From: Ophiocordyceps camponoti-saundersi (nom. inval.)
Lineage: Eukaryota; Ascomycota; Sordariomycetes; Hypocreales; Ophiocordycipitaceae
DNA length: 22,874 bases
NCBI GenBank assembly: GCA_003339415.1
Contig: PDHQ01000454.1
Location: 1-22,874 of the forward strand
Reading direction: 5' to 3'
A program made the position numbers and the translations under genes. Below, one piece after another: positions 10,581 through 21,449 of the stretch; the first letter of the stretch is position 1, and every line of letters begins with the position of its first letter. The notes under the pieces are model-generated. The model was not told the DNA's origin. It ran no database searches and saw only the letters and a program-made list of their open reading frames with translations.

Positions 10581-10589
10581 TAAGATTAC

Positions 10590-10840
10590 GACGCCTTTCT
10601 TTATTAGCCACCTAATTAGATTACTCTTATAGTTTAACTACCCTATAGTCTATACCTCGACCGGCTACGGCTTAAGACTAGTTAGCCTATTTATATAGCC
10701 TAACGGTTTAATTTAAGAGTGCTACTAAAGCTATATATCGTATTACTATAATAGAGTTATTAGTAAAATAGAGCACCTCTCTTAATATTACCTATTTACT
10801 AGGCAATATATATAAATATATATATATATATATATTATAT
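10590..10840. other. Spacer with TA-rich tract
   Basis: No gene is seen. An imperfect TA microsatellite runs from about 10806 to 10840, just outside the edge of the right inverted-repeat arm. Confidence 0.5.
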
Positions 10841-10844
10841 TAGC

Positions 10845-11190
10845 TAATAGCTTCTAGGTATAGGTACCTCGGCATAAGGCCGGCCCACCTAAAACTAGGG
10901 GGGAAATGCAGGACTAGAAGTACTAGGACTAGGGGTCGATATATAAAGGGGAATTATCTAACCCTCTAAAGGCATACGGTCTAAGTCTAACCTTTACGGT
11001 AAACTATGCCTCTATATATCGTACGCCCCCGTACTCACTTCCCCACCCCTAACATACCCCCTCCGGGGCTAAGAAAAATAGGCCCGGAAAGGAAGAAACT
11101 ATTAGTGCTAAAAAAGAAGCAGAAAAGCCTCGGAAAAAATACACTAAAGCCTAAGAATAGAGGAAGGAAAAAATAGCCGTAGAAGTGTAA
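10845..11190 (+). pseudogene. Lys/Glu-rich C-terminal coding tail, right copy
   Basis: Inverted copy of 8735-9075. It reads RPGKEETISAKKEAEKPRKK then YTKA, with TAA and TAG at likely Gln positions, a short KEKIAVEV and a TAA near 11188. The tail sits about 180 bases before the palindrome at 11368. A one-base indel near the CCGGGG motif shifts it relative to the left copy. No catalytic motif is visible upstream, so the protein family stays open. Confidence 0.45.
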
Positions 11191-11367
11191 ATATTAAGAG
11201 GGGTCCACGTGACCAGCCCCGCCTAACCTTATATATAACCTAGCCTAGCTATCCTAGCCTAAACCTAGCATATATATATAATATATATATTAGTGCACTT
11301 ACCCGATAGCCTGTGCCCACCTTATATTACTATAGTAAAAATCGAACATTTCGAAAGAGGGTATATA

Positions 11368-11387
11368 CCGATAGTACGTACTATCGG
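11368..11387. repeat. Perfect 20-bp palindrome
   Basis: The arm CCGATAGTAC is followed directly by its reverse complement GTACTATCGG. It occupies the same place relative to copy 4 as the 22-bp palindrome does to copy 2. The two share the plan ACCG-ATAGTA or ACCGGCAGTA, a two-base centre, and the mirror. Matching substitutions in both half-sites keep each one perfect, which suggests selection or correction of symmetry before decay. Confidence 0.8.
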
Positions 11388-11469
11388 CTAGTAATCCGGT
11401 AACCTTATTAGTTAGATTATCGATAATAGGTGCGGTAATTTTAAAAGCTAATTAGTCGGCCGAGGACGC

Positions 11470-12400
11470 ACGTAAGAAGGTACCGAAGTATATATAAAGT
11501 AAGCGTTCTAGGGAGCGTTATAGATAGTCTTTAGCGTAGACGATAAACTATAGAAAAATATAAGAAAAGCGTCTAAAAGGAAAGTATTATAACTTTAAAA
11601 AATAGAAAGGAAATAATAGCGTTATAAATTAGTAGACCGGGGCCCGCTTATAAATAGAAACGAAAAATTCGGCGCGCGTAGGAAAATTCTGCTATTTTTA
11701 ACTTTATCTACCCCGTTATTTTAAACCCGAAAAATCGTTTTTCTTTTAGCCTTTACCGTATAGTTCGTTATTTCTATATTCCGAGGAAATATTATAATAG
11801 AGGTGCACTATCTCGAGCCGGGTAACGAGGTTATTAAGTTCCTAAGATCGCCGTTCGGCGCTATTACCGTTCGTAAGGGAAACGATCGAAAAATATTTTA
11901 CACTCTTAGAATAAGAGACCTTAAGTTATCTAGGAGACTTTAGTATCTTATCACCGACGTAAGTAAACCTAGTAAAGTAAGAAAGGAATAGGAATAACTA
12001 TTATTAGGACGCGGAAGCGCGCGTAGCGGCTATGCCGCCGCTTAGGAACCCGATTATCTTAATCGCGTATAATCCCGCTTATACTATTTATTAGCGTTAG
12101 ATTACGTTACTCTTACGCTTCCCTAACTAGCTATAGGGAATTCTTATAATAAGCTAAGGCGAGATTATTTATTCTTACGCTAAATACGAGGACCCGACTT
12201 TTCCGCTCGCTATATACTATTATATTAAGGTCCCGGGCGTTTTCGGCGGTCGTTATACTAACTATATTATTATAGAGCGCCCCTGCAATTACCCGACTAG
12301 TTTATCGTTAGGAGGCTTAAGTTCCGACGGTACTATTGCGAATTCGCAGGCGGTTTTGCGTCGTGCTAGCCTTAACCTAGCTCGTTAGGTCGGTAGCCTT
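11470..12400 (+). pseudogene. Unknown repeat gene family, copy 4 (inverted)
   Basis: Only plus-strand member. From 11500 it reads a basic N-terminal part (RRQTIEKYKKSVQKESII with stops as Gln), one unit of the internal motif (11665-11740), KIFYTL near 11890, and then RNPIILIAYNPAYTIY. Next come PNQLQGILIIS, AKYEDPTFPLAIYYYIKVPG and VFGGRYTNYIIIERPCNYPT. The last of these matches the G-x-F-x-x-RY-x-NYI core of copies 1-3. A frameshift lies between the N-terminal and core parts. The tail after 12300 (SLGGLSSDGTIANSQAVLRR) is not found in the others. It is the most diverged copy. Function unknown. Confidence 0.6.
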
Positions 12401-13020
12401 AGTATATTCCCTTATATGCAGATAGTATAAGGGCATAAGGAGATAAGAAAAAGGGGAAAGGAAAGGGGAAATAATCGCATATATCCTTAATATTATAGTA
12501 ATTTACTATAGTTTCCTTAAAGTAAAAAGCATAACGTAAAGAAACGTAGCAAAAAATATAGGAAAGAAAGAGTTTATAATAAAGGAAAGAAATAGAAGAA
12601 AAGAGAAGGAAGTTAGTAAGGCAGAGGTAAAACCCTAATACGCTCGCGGAAAAGAAGCAAAGCCTCGGTAGGCAGGGCTTTTATAAAGCTATCCGTAAGG
12701 TTATTTGCGGAGGCGATCTAGCGGATTTCGATACGTTTATCCTATACCTCTTATCGTAACTAGTAATTATAAATATCGATATATCGGAGGTTTATTTAAA
12801 GTTTTCGCGAGAGGTTTAGTTAGGAGTATAATCGTACGCTGATTATTATAGTAAAGTGTCGAGATGCCCGTTATTTAGATGCTAAGTTCTTTAATTAAGC
12901 GGGATAGGGCCCGTTATTTCTTAGCGTCCTTAGAAAAGGCTAGGAGTTCCCTTTCCGTAGAGGAGGTTATAATAGTTATTTGCTTTATAGCCTTCTAATT
13001 AAAAGTACTACTATCCTAAA
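12400..13020 (+). pseudogene. Weak plus-strand coding debris
   Basis: From about 12650 one frame reads RQGFYKAIRKVICGGDLADF, DTFILYLLS, then EVYLKFSREVQLGVQSYADY, with TAA/TAG as Gln. A second frame gives EKARSSLSVEEVIIVICFIAF near 12930. These look like relics of a helical protein in at least two frames. There is no family match and no start. An A/G-rich purine stretch (12420-12610) precedes it. Confidence 0.35.
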
Positions 13021-14370
13021 GTTAGAAATAGTAACCCTAAGATAATTTGCGAGTATCCGGACAATTAGCGTAGGAAGAATCTAATAAGCAGATAGCCGTA
13101 TAAGTTCTAGGACCGAAGGAGAGGGCGTAGTTAGCCGTATCGAGAAGATAAGCTAGGTAACGCTTAATTTTATAGAAATAACGCGGCCCTAGGTTTAAGC
13201 GTAACCTCGCAAGCTTGCTAACCGTATATGCGATATCTAGTCGAGTATAAATAGCGACGTAGAGAGCACTGCCTATTATTAAAAGATAGTATTTTAACGT
13301 AGAACCGCTCCCTTATAACCTATCTAATAAGGATTTCTAACTATTATAAGCCCGATATTCTATATTAAAAAATACTAAAAGATATTATCCGGCACTCTCG
13401 TAACCTAAACGATCTCCCTCCCTCCTCTTATATATAATTATCGTCCTATTTTACTCCCTAACCTACTAATTAATACGTTTCTTCTACTAGTCTAGCTTTA
13501 TAATATAGGTTATTAGACGGCCTCTTAATACTCGAGATTCGTGGCGCCCTTTTACCTAGGTATATTCGTCCTACTCTTACCTCTCCGTACGTCTATTTAT
13601 ATAGCTATCTATAGCTATTCTTATCGTATATATATATAGGAAATAGAACTAAGGAATAATAAGAGTAGGAAATAGTAGTACCTTTATAAGGATCTATTAT
13701 AAATAGACTATATAACTTATAAGTCTTGTACGATAAGCAGAGTCTATAAGGCATTTTTAGTATAATGTTTACGATACCCTAATATATATAAGTATATACT
13801 AATATTAGTTATTTTATCTTATATAGTTTAGGTTATAGCTAAAAGATAAAGGGTAGGGATTATAAAAAAAAACTAAATATATAATAGTATACCTATATTA
13901 TCCCCTAAGTTTAATACCACCGTACTACCCTATAAAAGATATAACGTCCTAAGCTACCTATATTCTTTCTATTAACCTTAAGCTCTTAAATATATCCTAA
14001 GAACCTATAATATTATAATAACGCTCGAGTAACTTAATTACTATATCTCGCCGCAAAGCTTCCTCCCCCAGGCACTAACCTAGCAAGTAATACCGAAATC
14101 GATAATCCGATAACTAACTATACGAAGAAACGACCTAATCCCTCGCTACTTAAAATAAATATTTTAACGATATTACGAGTATATTTTAGGACGCTAAAAA
14201 ATACTATATACTTATAGCTAAGATCCCTATAAGAGTTCTAAAAATAGATTAGACGATCTCGAAAAATAGAATACTCGATAAGAAGTATATTAACTAACTC
14301 TACGAAGCGTTTTGTTAAGGAGCCCTATAACGAAATACGGTTAAAAACTATATTACCGTCCTTTTCTCTC
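13020..14370. other. Debris, little to report
   Basis: The plus strand continues with short readable stretches to about 13500, but frame openness is no better than background. From 13620 to 14030 it is AT-rich with TA tracts. No repeat of another part of the window was noticed. Confidence 0.35.
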
Positions 14371-14372
14371 TT

Positions 14373-14790
14373 AATAAGTCCCGGCGCTTCCTATAAAATA
14401 AGAATATTAATACCGAACTACGTAACGTTAAAACTATTTATAATTTACTCGATTAGCTTTTAGAAATGCCGGTTAAGGTATTATCTAGCTAGCACCGGAT
14501 CGAAGCGCTAAAAAGGTATAATTAAGAGTATAACGGAGAGGAGGCTAACTTATAGTAGCCCTGCTAGCTCTATAATAAAGGTCTAAGCCTCGTACCCTAT
14601 TAATTTCGTAACCCTACGCTAATAATAATATAGATTCTATACTAGGGAATATCGACTTAATATTACGTTTTAATCGGCAAACTCTCTTAAAAAACGATAA
14701 CTACGGCGATATCTAAGTATAGGTAGTAAAGGCGGCCTCCTAAAATCCTAAAAAGTTCTAAGGCACCGCTTATAATATCGAAACCGAAAT
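14373..14790 (+). pseudogene. Plus-strand fragment upstream of ORF1
   Basis: A frame in phase 0 (codon at 14373) reads NKSRRFLQNKNINTELRNVK, then LLDQLLEMPVKVLSS and HRIEALKRYNQEYNGEEAN, again with only TAA/TAG interruptions. It is in a different phase from ORF1 and may be its N-terminal part after a frameshift, or a separate small gene. Composition (Asn, Lys, Glu, Leu) suggests a helical soluble segment. No family recognised. Confidence 0.35.
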
Positions 14791-16650
14791 AGGACGCTGC
14801 TTCTTCTTAGAAGGCTAACTAAGCTTCCCGCTATAACGACTCGCTACTATATAGCGTAACCCCGTTTAGAAAAATTATATTACCGCCTAGTGCTTTACCG
14901 CCCTAGGCAGAGGTACCTTCGGGATTACTACGTAGGATTCGATAATACGCCTTAGAGTTCCCGAAGTTCGCCACCCCCCCTAACCGCTATACCTTATCTC
15001 TAATATTATTATTTACTATAGTTCTAGTTCGCTACCTTTTATTACGTTACGTATAACCTCCGATACCTTTACCTTACCGCTTACTACCGCGTGATACCTA
15101 ATAACTAGTATAAACTTATAGCCGCCCTTCGCGACGATAATCCGCTTACTAAGATCGAAAAGCTCCTTTTCTTACCCTAAAAAGACGCTAAATTAGGTAG
15201 CCTAACCGCGGAACGTAACGGTTCCCTACTTATTTAATTTACTAACGACGAGTACGAATATATTTACTATAAGCTTATAGAAGGATACGTTAAGATCCTC
15301 GACCTTACTTAGACTATAAACTTATCCTCGATAAAATATAAGGTACTCCGTTAAGTAATGAAACATATAATAAGCTAGCTAAATAACACGCTTACTATTA
15401 TCTTCGACTAACGCGATAATTAGAAGCTATCCCTTTATAGAGACCTCCTCCCCGCCCTCCTATCTTTTAGTACCGAACGCCTTAATAAAGCTAAATAGAG
15501 ACCCGTTTTATTCCCACCACGTTTCGATACTAAACCTATTAACGAGCGCTTAGCGATTATTCTCTAATATAAGTTACTCGACTTTACGATCTATAATCTT
15601 AAGGTATTAAAGTAGCTATATTAAACTAACTACCTTACGCTCCCTAAAGAGGGAATCGATACCGATAACTACGCCGCCCGATTTAGCGACTAGTTCTAGT
15701 GCAGTCTGCTAGATATCGTTCGCTAGTATATTAGTCCTAACTTTCGCCCTACCTAGTCGCTAGCCGTAGATATCGATACCGGTCCCTATAATAGCGGCGG
15801 AACCGAAATATTTAATCTCGCCTAGGACCTCTGCACCTACGCGTTAAGGCTCCCCTCTATTGCCTAGGATAAACGCCTTTATTATATCCTTAAGTTAGCC
15901 GAGTTCCCTAAAACCCTCGCCGCCCTCTTTATATAGTAACTTTCGCTATAATAATATACTACCTACCTATTATATTAAGTTCTCAAAACCGATAGCGGTA
16001 GTAATCCTAACGCCGAAAATATCGAAACTTAACGCCTAAACGTACCTTCGTTTATTACCGCCACTTAGGATTTAACCCCCCCCTTAACTTTACTACCGCC
16101 TTCGCGAAAACGGGCTCCCCTAACCGTAACGTAGCTATTTAAAGTAAGTAGCTAACCACGTTCTAAGCCTCCCCCCGACGAAAATATTACTCTCCCCTCG
16201 AGTCCTATATATTCCTATAACGATATGCACTAAAAATAAGGCACCGCTAGCGAAAACGACGGAAATATACGTTATAATTCCGATAGCTTACTTCCTCTAT
16301 TACCCCTTCCTCGCACTAAAGCTAATTCCCCTAATACTACCCTTAAGGGTAATACCGTCCCGTCCGTCCGCTATCCTTAACTTACTAATACCCCGCCGGC
16401 TACTAGTAAAATACCCTTAAAGCCGGGTTAGATAAGCTACCTTATGCGGTCTATATAGTAAGCAAGCCCTGCTCTGCTTACTATAAGGACGAATAATTAT
16501 GCCGCTAGTAAACCGTAGAATATAACGCTAAGGAATAAGTTAAACCGTTCCTCGCGGTCTGCCGGTATAATATTTTCGCAGGGGCTAAAGGCAGACGATA
16601 GAAATAGTAAGGCACGCTAACTATATTTAGAGAGATTCTTTATTAAAAAA
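14790..16650 (+). pseudogene. Large unidentified coding remnant, ORF1
   Basis: A single plus-strand phase (1 modulo 3, for example the codon at 15151) stays readable for about 1.8 kb with only TAA/TAG interruptions. This is exceptional in a window where other frames break every few codons. Landmarks are LTAIPYLQYYYLLQF (about 14980), LTAERNGSLLIQFTNDEYEY (15200), FPPRFDTKPINERLA (15510), EGIDTDNYAARFSDQFQCSL (15650), and AEFPKTLAALFIQQLSL (15900). After 16080 it becomes Pro/Ser/Asn-rich (PPSRKRAPLTV, NSPNTTLKGN), like a disordered C-terminus. C-runs at 14974-14980 and 16076-16083 lie in it. Before 14974 a competing frame reads CFTALGRGTFGITTQ, which looks kinase-loop-like, but no HRD or DFG motif follows. 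The family is not recognised. Confidence 0.55.
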
Positions 16651-16659
16651 GTATAGTTT

Positions 16660-17428
16660 ATATCGCCTACTATATTTTATTAATATTATAACTTTTTTCT
16701 TATAAACCTAACTACTATCCTGCACCCTTTATAATATCTTAATATAATATTAATAATACTACCCGAGTATTAAGCTTTATATTCCCGGAAATAGTTTCTC
16801 GAAGAGATATTATAATTTACGCTCCTTACTACTATTTAAATCTATATACTTTTATAGTAGAGTCTTTATAAACTACCTTATTAAAGCACCTAATTTCCCT
16901 ATATATAATATAATACTATATACCGTCTCTTTCTACTATCTTACTATAATTATACCGCTAATATTATTCTTCTATTCTATCTTACCTATTCCGTACGAAA
17001 AATAAAATAATATAAGTTTTAATTATCTATATAACTACCGTATAGCCTTAGAGGAAATACGATAGAGAATATACGAGTGTGGATAATATAAAGGATTCTT
17101 TATAAAGGGACTATAATAACGGGGCCCTAAATTTTCTTCACCCTCGTACGATGCTGCGGGTTAATAAGGCCTAGTAACGGGGCCGCTTATAATATTAAAT
17201 AAAATTATAATATAAATATAATATAAGTACTAAATTTAAATACTATATAGTAAAATAAAAAAAAACATCTAGCCTGCCGTTCTTCTTATAAAAGGACTAA
17301 ATAATTAACGTGTCTAACTCGCCCGTTAATTACTCTCTCTCCCTCTATAGGTAATTACCTACCTACCTCCCTTATACGCCCTTAACACCTGCGGCACGCG
17401 TACTCCTCTACTCGAAGTATATATTAAA
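16660..17428. other. Gap between ORF1 and ORF2
   Basis: AT-rich, with no readable frame beyond about 16720. No promoter, terminator or repeat can be supported. A C/T-rich stretch at about 17325-17370 precedes the first ATG of ORF2, as is common for fungal promoters, but RIP makes this weak evidence. Confidence 0.4.
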
Positions 17429-19944
17429 ATGCCCCCTACCTATAATTTTTATAATAACTAATACTATTCCTACGATAATAACGAAGACCGGCCTTAGTCT
17501 CCTACTAAGCTAAGATATATTAACGACTCGCTAGAATTTAAAGATAAATATGCCCCCTTAGATAAGGAAACCACCCTTATTTAGCGCGGGTATACGATTA
17601 ATTATACCTCTAGATCTCGTAAATTTTCCGGTAACTATTTCTATCACGTTATACCTAATTTAAGCTAATCCGAAACTAGCCTCTTAACTTCGAAAACTTA
17701 CTAATTCTCCTAATTTTAATCCCGCCGAAGCCCTCTCTCTTTTCTAAACCCGCTATACTATTAATTATAGATACTCTCGGGACGGTCGCTAGTCCTAACC
17801 CGTAAGCGTCGAAGATAATTACTATCCGACCTTCTATATAGATATAATTAGTATTATTAGTTTTCCCCTTTAAACTATCTCGCGCTAAGGCGGATTTTTT
17901 AATAATATTACCTTTACCTTATAGTATTAGTCCGCGCCTTACGCTTCTAAGCATATAATTAAACTGCTACTATTTACCCTTACTAACCGTATATTCCGTA
18001 TCGCTATAGCGGGCTTGCGAGAAACTTAGTTTATCGTTATGCACCCCGTCGAACCTAAGATTAACGATTCCGATAAAGTAAACCCGGCCGCTAGGCCTCG
18101 AAACCTATCTAAGGTAACCTCCGCCGGCACGGTAATATATACCGACTACGCTAGCTACCTTGCGGAATATATTAAGGGCATATTCGAGACCCTAAAGCTT
18201 TACGGATCCGGTATCGAGCCTAGTTAGCAGCTTAACGAAACCCGTTCGTAAACCTTATCCCTCGCAAAGTAGGTTATATTCTAGCAAATTTTTATAGACT
18301 CCTAGCTTATATTCGCCTATAACTATCGCGATAACGCCTTCTAGACGAAGAACGAGCCCGCCTTTCACGCCTACGACCACGGTGCTAATACCTAGATTAA
18401 TCTAAAACCCGTCCCCTCCCCCCGTGCTACCCCGGACCCCGATAGCGATAACGTTATCCCCGCCCCGCACCCCTTTTCTAACCGCCTCCTTATACTCTCT
18501 AGCGGGCTTAACGCTAAGTATAACCTTTCCGGAATCGCTTACGTCTCCTATACCCTTGCTACTAATATATAATATTCCCCGCGAGAGCAAAGCGGGATAC
18601 CTAACGCCCGCTACTCCACGCCGCCGCACCCCTCCGGCGACGTTAATACCCCTAAAGTTAGACGCTTATGCCTACTAGCCGACCGCACCCTCGTCGCCTA
18701 ATACTACGGCCGCCTTACTAACTTCACCTTCTACCCGCTCGCCTTCTATCCCCGATTTAGTAATTTCTCATCTCTAGCACTACCTCGTTTCCTACGAGAT
18801 ATATACCGAGATAACCGTAGTAATAACGCCGATCGCGCGCATTACCTAGACGTAGTATTATTCGGCTTTTTTTAGGGCTACTCTAATATTAAGCGTTCTA
18901 TCCGTAGCCGCTTAGAAGACCTCCTAGTAGCGAAGGGTATTAGCACCGCTACGCTTACCCTCCCGCTAGCTAAGGCGGCGAGATACGGCGTAGCTACCGA
19001 TACTAAGTATAAGAGGCTCCTCGGCGCCCTCCGCGGCCGCGCTAACCTAATAAACCCCGAGGTATCTATACCGTTTGCGCGCGAAAGGGAGTAGATTAAG
19101 GCCTCTATTAGACTCTAGTCTTACGCTTTTCGTATAGAATAGGTTATTATAATACGGACCCCGGAGCTAGCTATCGAATACCGTAACTTCGGTACCGTCC
19201 TAAAGCCTATACTTAACTTAATCGACTTCTTCCTTTATAATAAATCCTCCTATATATCGCCCTTTCGTAACTTCTAGCCCGACATTTTCCCCGGCATTCT
19301 CTCTACTTACGGCTAGATATTCGACTTCGTAATACGTGGTATAGATTCGCGCTTCCTTACCTCTCCCGATACCGGGCTTAATGTCGCCGACTCCGAGGCC
19401 GTAGCTATTATCGACCGCCTCGGAAACTTTTATTTTACCGGCGACTCTAAGGTATTACCTACTAGGACCCTCGGCCTAATGCTTACGATAGAAAGCCTAA
19501 AAAAAAGGGCATAGCTCTTTATTTCGCCGACGGTACTTAACTTCGAGCGGACTCCTAGTACGATAAATACCGGCTACCTCCGCTCTATTTTAGCTGATAA
19601 ATAACTATCGCTCCTATACCTTCCCGCGCTTAAGTTCTATTATAGCGTCTACGTCTCTAGCACTCGCTATAACGATATTAAGTTTAGTATCCTTAAGCGC
19701 GATCTTATTTCCTCCCCCTAGGATATTATAAACTTCGCCGTAACTATAATCCGAGATCTTTAAGTCTTATAAACGGTCGCGTTCGTTACTTCTAAGTTCC
19801 GTAACCTTTTAAAGAATCGGTTATCTAAAGCTATCGAAACTAACTAGCCTAATAATACCGACTACACGCGGCGAAATTAGCGTATTACCGCCCTTCTTAA
19901 ATAGTAGTAGTTAAGCCGAAACCCCTTTGCTATTCTATATCTTT

Positions 19945-19977
<33 letters not shown>

Positions 19978-21440
19978 TTCTCTCCCCCCCCCCCCCCCCC
20001 CCCCCCTCTAGCCCGCTAATACCATGCTAGGCAGCTCGAAGCCTTTACTAGCCCTCTTAACGATAATAGTCTTACTACCTGCGGTAATATTAAAATAATA
20101 AAATATAAAGCACGTAGCGACTATATACTCTAAATCTACGAGGTATACCTCTCTACGAAAATCGCCGCCTCTTATCCCCTTACCTCTAAGTATTCTACTT
20201 AGTTCTCTTATCTTCGTAGCGCTATCTAATATACTCGTAATAAGAATCTGCCCCCTAATACGTAGACTGCCGCACTCGACGCCGCCCTTACCGCTAGCTA
20301 TATCTAATAGACGCCCGGCACTTACTCTAGTTATCTAATAGTAAGGCGTTTCTTTAAACTCGTTAGACCCGACGGACCTTCTCCTATCGCCCGCGCTATT
20401 CCCGGTATACTAAAGCGTTAGGCTCTTAAGGCGTAGGAAACGATTACTAGCTTAGCTCCTTATATTATCGACTTCGGTTACCCTATACCCTTTTATACTA
20501 TACCGCCGCTAATTAAAAAGGGTTTTATAAGTTTAATTAATAGTAAATAGCTTAAAAACTTACGTATCTAATAATATTACGCTAGAGCCCGCGACCTCCT
20601 CCGAAGCCTCCTTCCTAATCTTATATATAACCTCCTCCTAATATAGGCGCTAACTATTACCGCGTTATCGGAAACTCCTCGGGCGCTTAATAACGCTCCC
20701 GGGTTTACTACTTTCCCCGCTAAAAAGAACCCCGAGTAGTTAGCGGTCGTGATTATTCTCCGTATACTCTAATATATATATCTAGGACGATTTCCCCTTA
20801 GATAAGACGGTATATTATCTATTATAGATATACGTGGAAAAATTAGTAAAATACGACTATTCTTTTATATACCCTACTCCCTTTTTACTTTACTCTATTC
20901 TAACTTATCTAATATATAAAGTATAAAGGCGCAAATATTTATATACTTAAGTAGTTAGGACTTATTACTATTTATAGCGATAAAAGAACCCCTAAGGGCC
21001 GTTAAATCCGCGTCTCCGATAAAAAAACGCTTTACCGACTACGCTCGGAACTATATTCTTTACTCGAGTAACCCTAAGCTTTTCTAGCAAAGGTTTTTAA
21101 GACTAATAATATAGTTTAGCTTTATCGCTACTAGTCTATAATACGTAATAAACCCCCGCCTTTATAATACTAATCCGCAGAAGTTCCTAGGATATAAGAA
21201 AAGGGCCGAGTAAACGATTTAATCGATATCTATAAAAGCTCCTAATAGTATCTTATATATAATTAGCGTTTATTTCTTCTTACGCTAGCCTATTACTATC
21301 GATAAAATAGTCTCACCTTTTTATAATCTAACCTTGCCTCTTCTCTTCTCCTATATCGTAATCTACGTATCTCTATATACCCCTTTTATAATCTACTAGA
21401 TATTCCTTACTATAAGAATACCTATCTAAATATATTACTC
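17429..21440 (+). pseudogene. Very large unidentified coding remnant, ORF2
   Basis: The first ATG (17429) opens MPPTYNFYNN with TAA following. The phase changes near 17700 to phase 0, which is then readable with only TAA/TAG stops to 19977, about 755 codons. Landmarks are FNPAEALSLF, MHPVEPKINDSDKVNPAARP (18039), YASYLAEYIKGIFETLKLYG, FHAYDHGANT (18365), RAHYLDVVLFGFF (18838), YGVATDTKYKRLLGALRGRA, EYRNFGTVLKPILNLIDFFL (19180) and SRFLTSPDTGLNVADSEAVA (19350). Then come the C-runs (polyproline), after which phase 1 reads on (RQLEAFTSPLNDN, LDAALTASY, DGPSPIARAIPGILKR) to 20800 and less convincingly to 21440. GC is higher than in the flanks. A protein of 1,100-1,330 residues with a polyproline hinge is implied. 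A structural protein of a virus or mobile element is possible, but no polymerase, protease or integrase motif was seen. Confidence 0.55.
19946..20006 (+). repeat. Double long C-run (32 + 23)
   Basis: 32 C (19946-19977), ttctct, then 23 C (19984-20006). In the phase of the upstream ORF2 frame this encodes polyproline, while the downstream frame is in another phase, so the total length is off by one base. Runs of C are not RIP targets (CpC), which lets them persist. Slippage, or an assembly or sequencing error in the homopolymer, would explain the phase change. Confidence 0.9.
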
Positions 21441-21449
21441 GTAACGTAA

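Larger units (their letters stand above)
10845..12350. repeat. Large inverted repeat, right arm
   Basis: Plus-strand counterpart of 7450-9075. The arms are separated by about 1.77 kb containing copy 3. Order and orientation of tail, palindrome, shared upstream block (about 11465-11490) and gene are all mirrored. Alignment weakens within the gene, where copy 4 is the most diverged family member. Confidence 0.7.

Noticed and set aside
10806..10840. TA tract as replication origin or promoter
   Set aside because: TA tracts are an expected by-product of RIP and several occur without any associated gene.
14880..14970. Protein-kinase-like glycine loop (ALGRGTFGITTQ)
   Set aside because: No invariant Lys, HRD or DFG motif follows in any phase, and a competing frame continues directly into ORF1.
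18402..18678. Two overlapping open frames (minus 18402-18629, plus 18424-18678)
   Set aside because: Both are shadows of the phase-0 ORF2 frame in a GC-richer stretch with few TA dinucleotides; neither has a family pattern.
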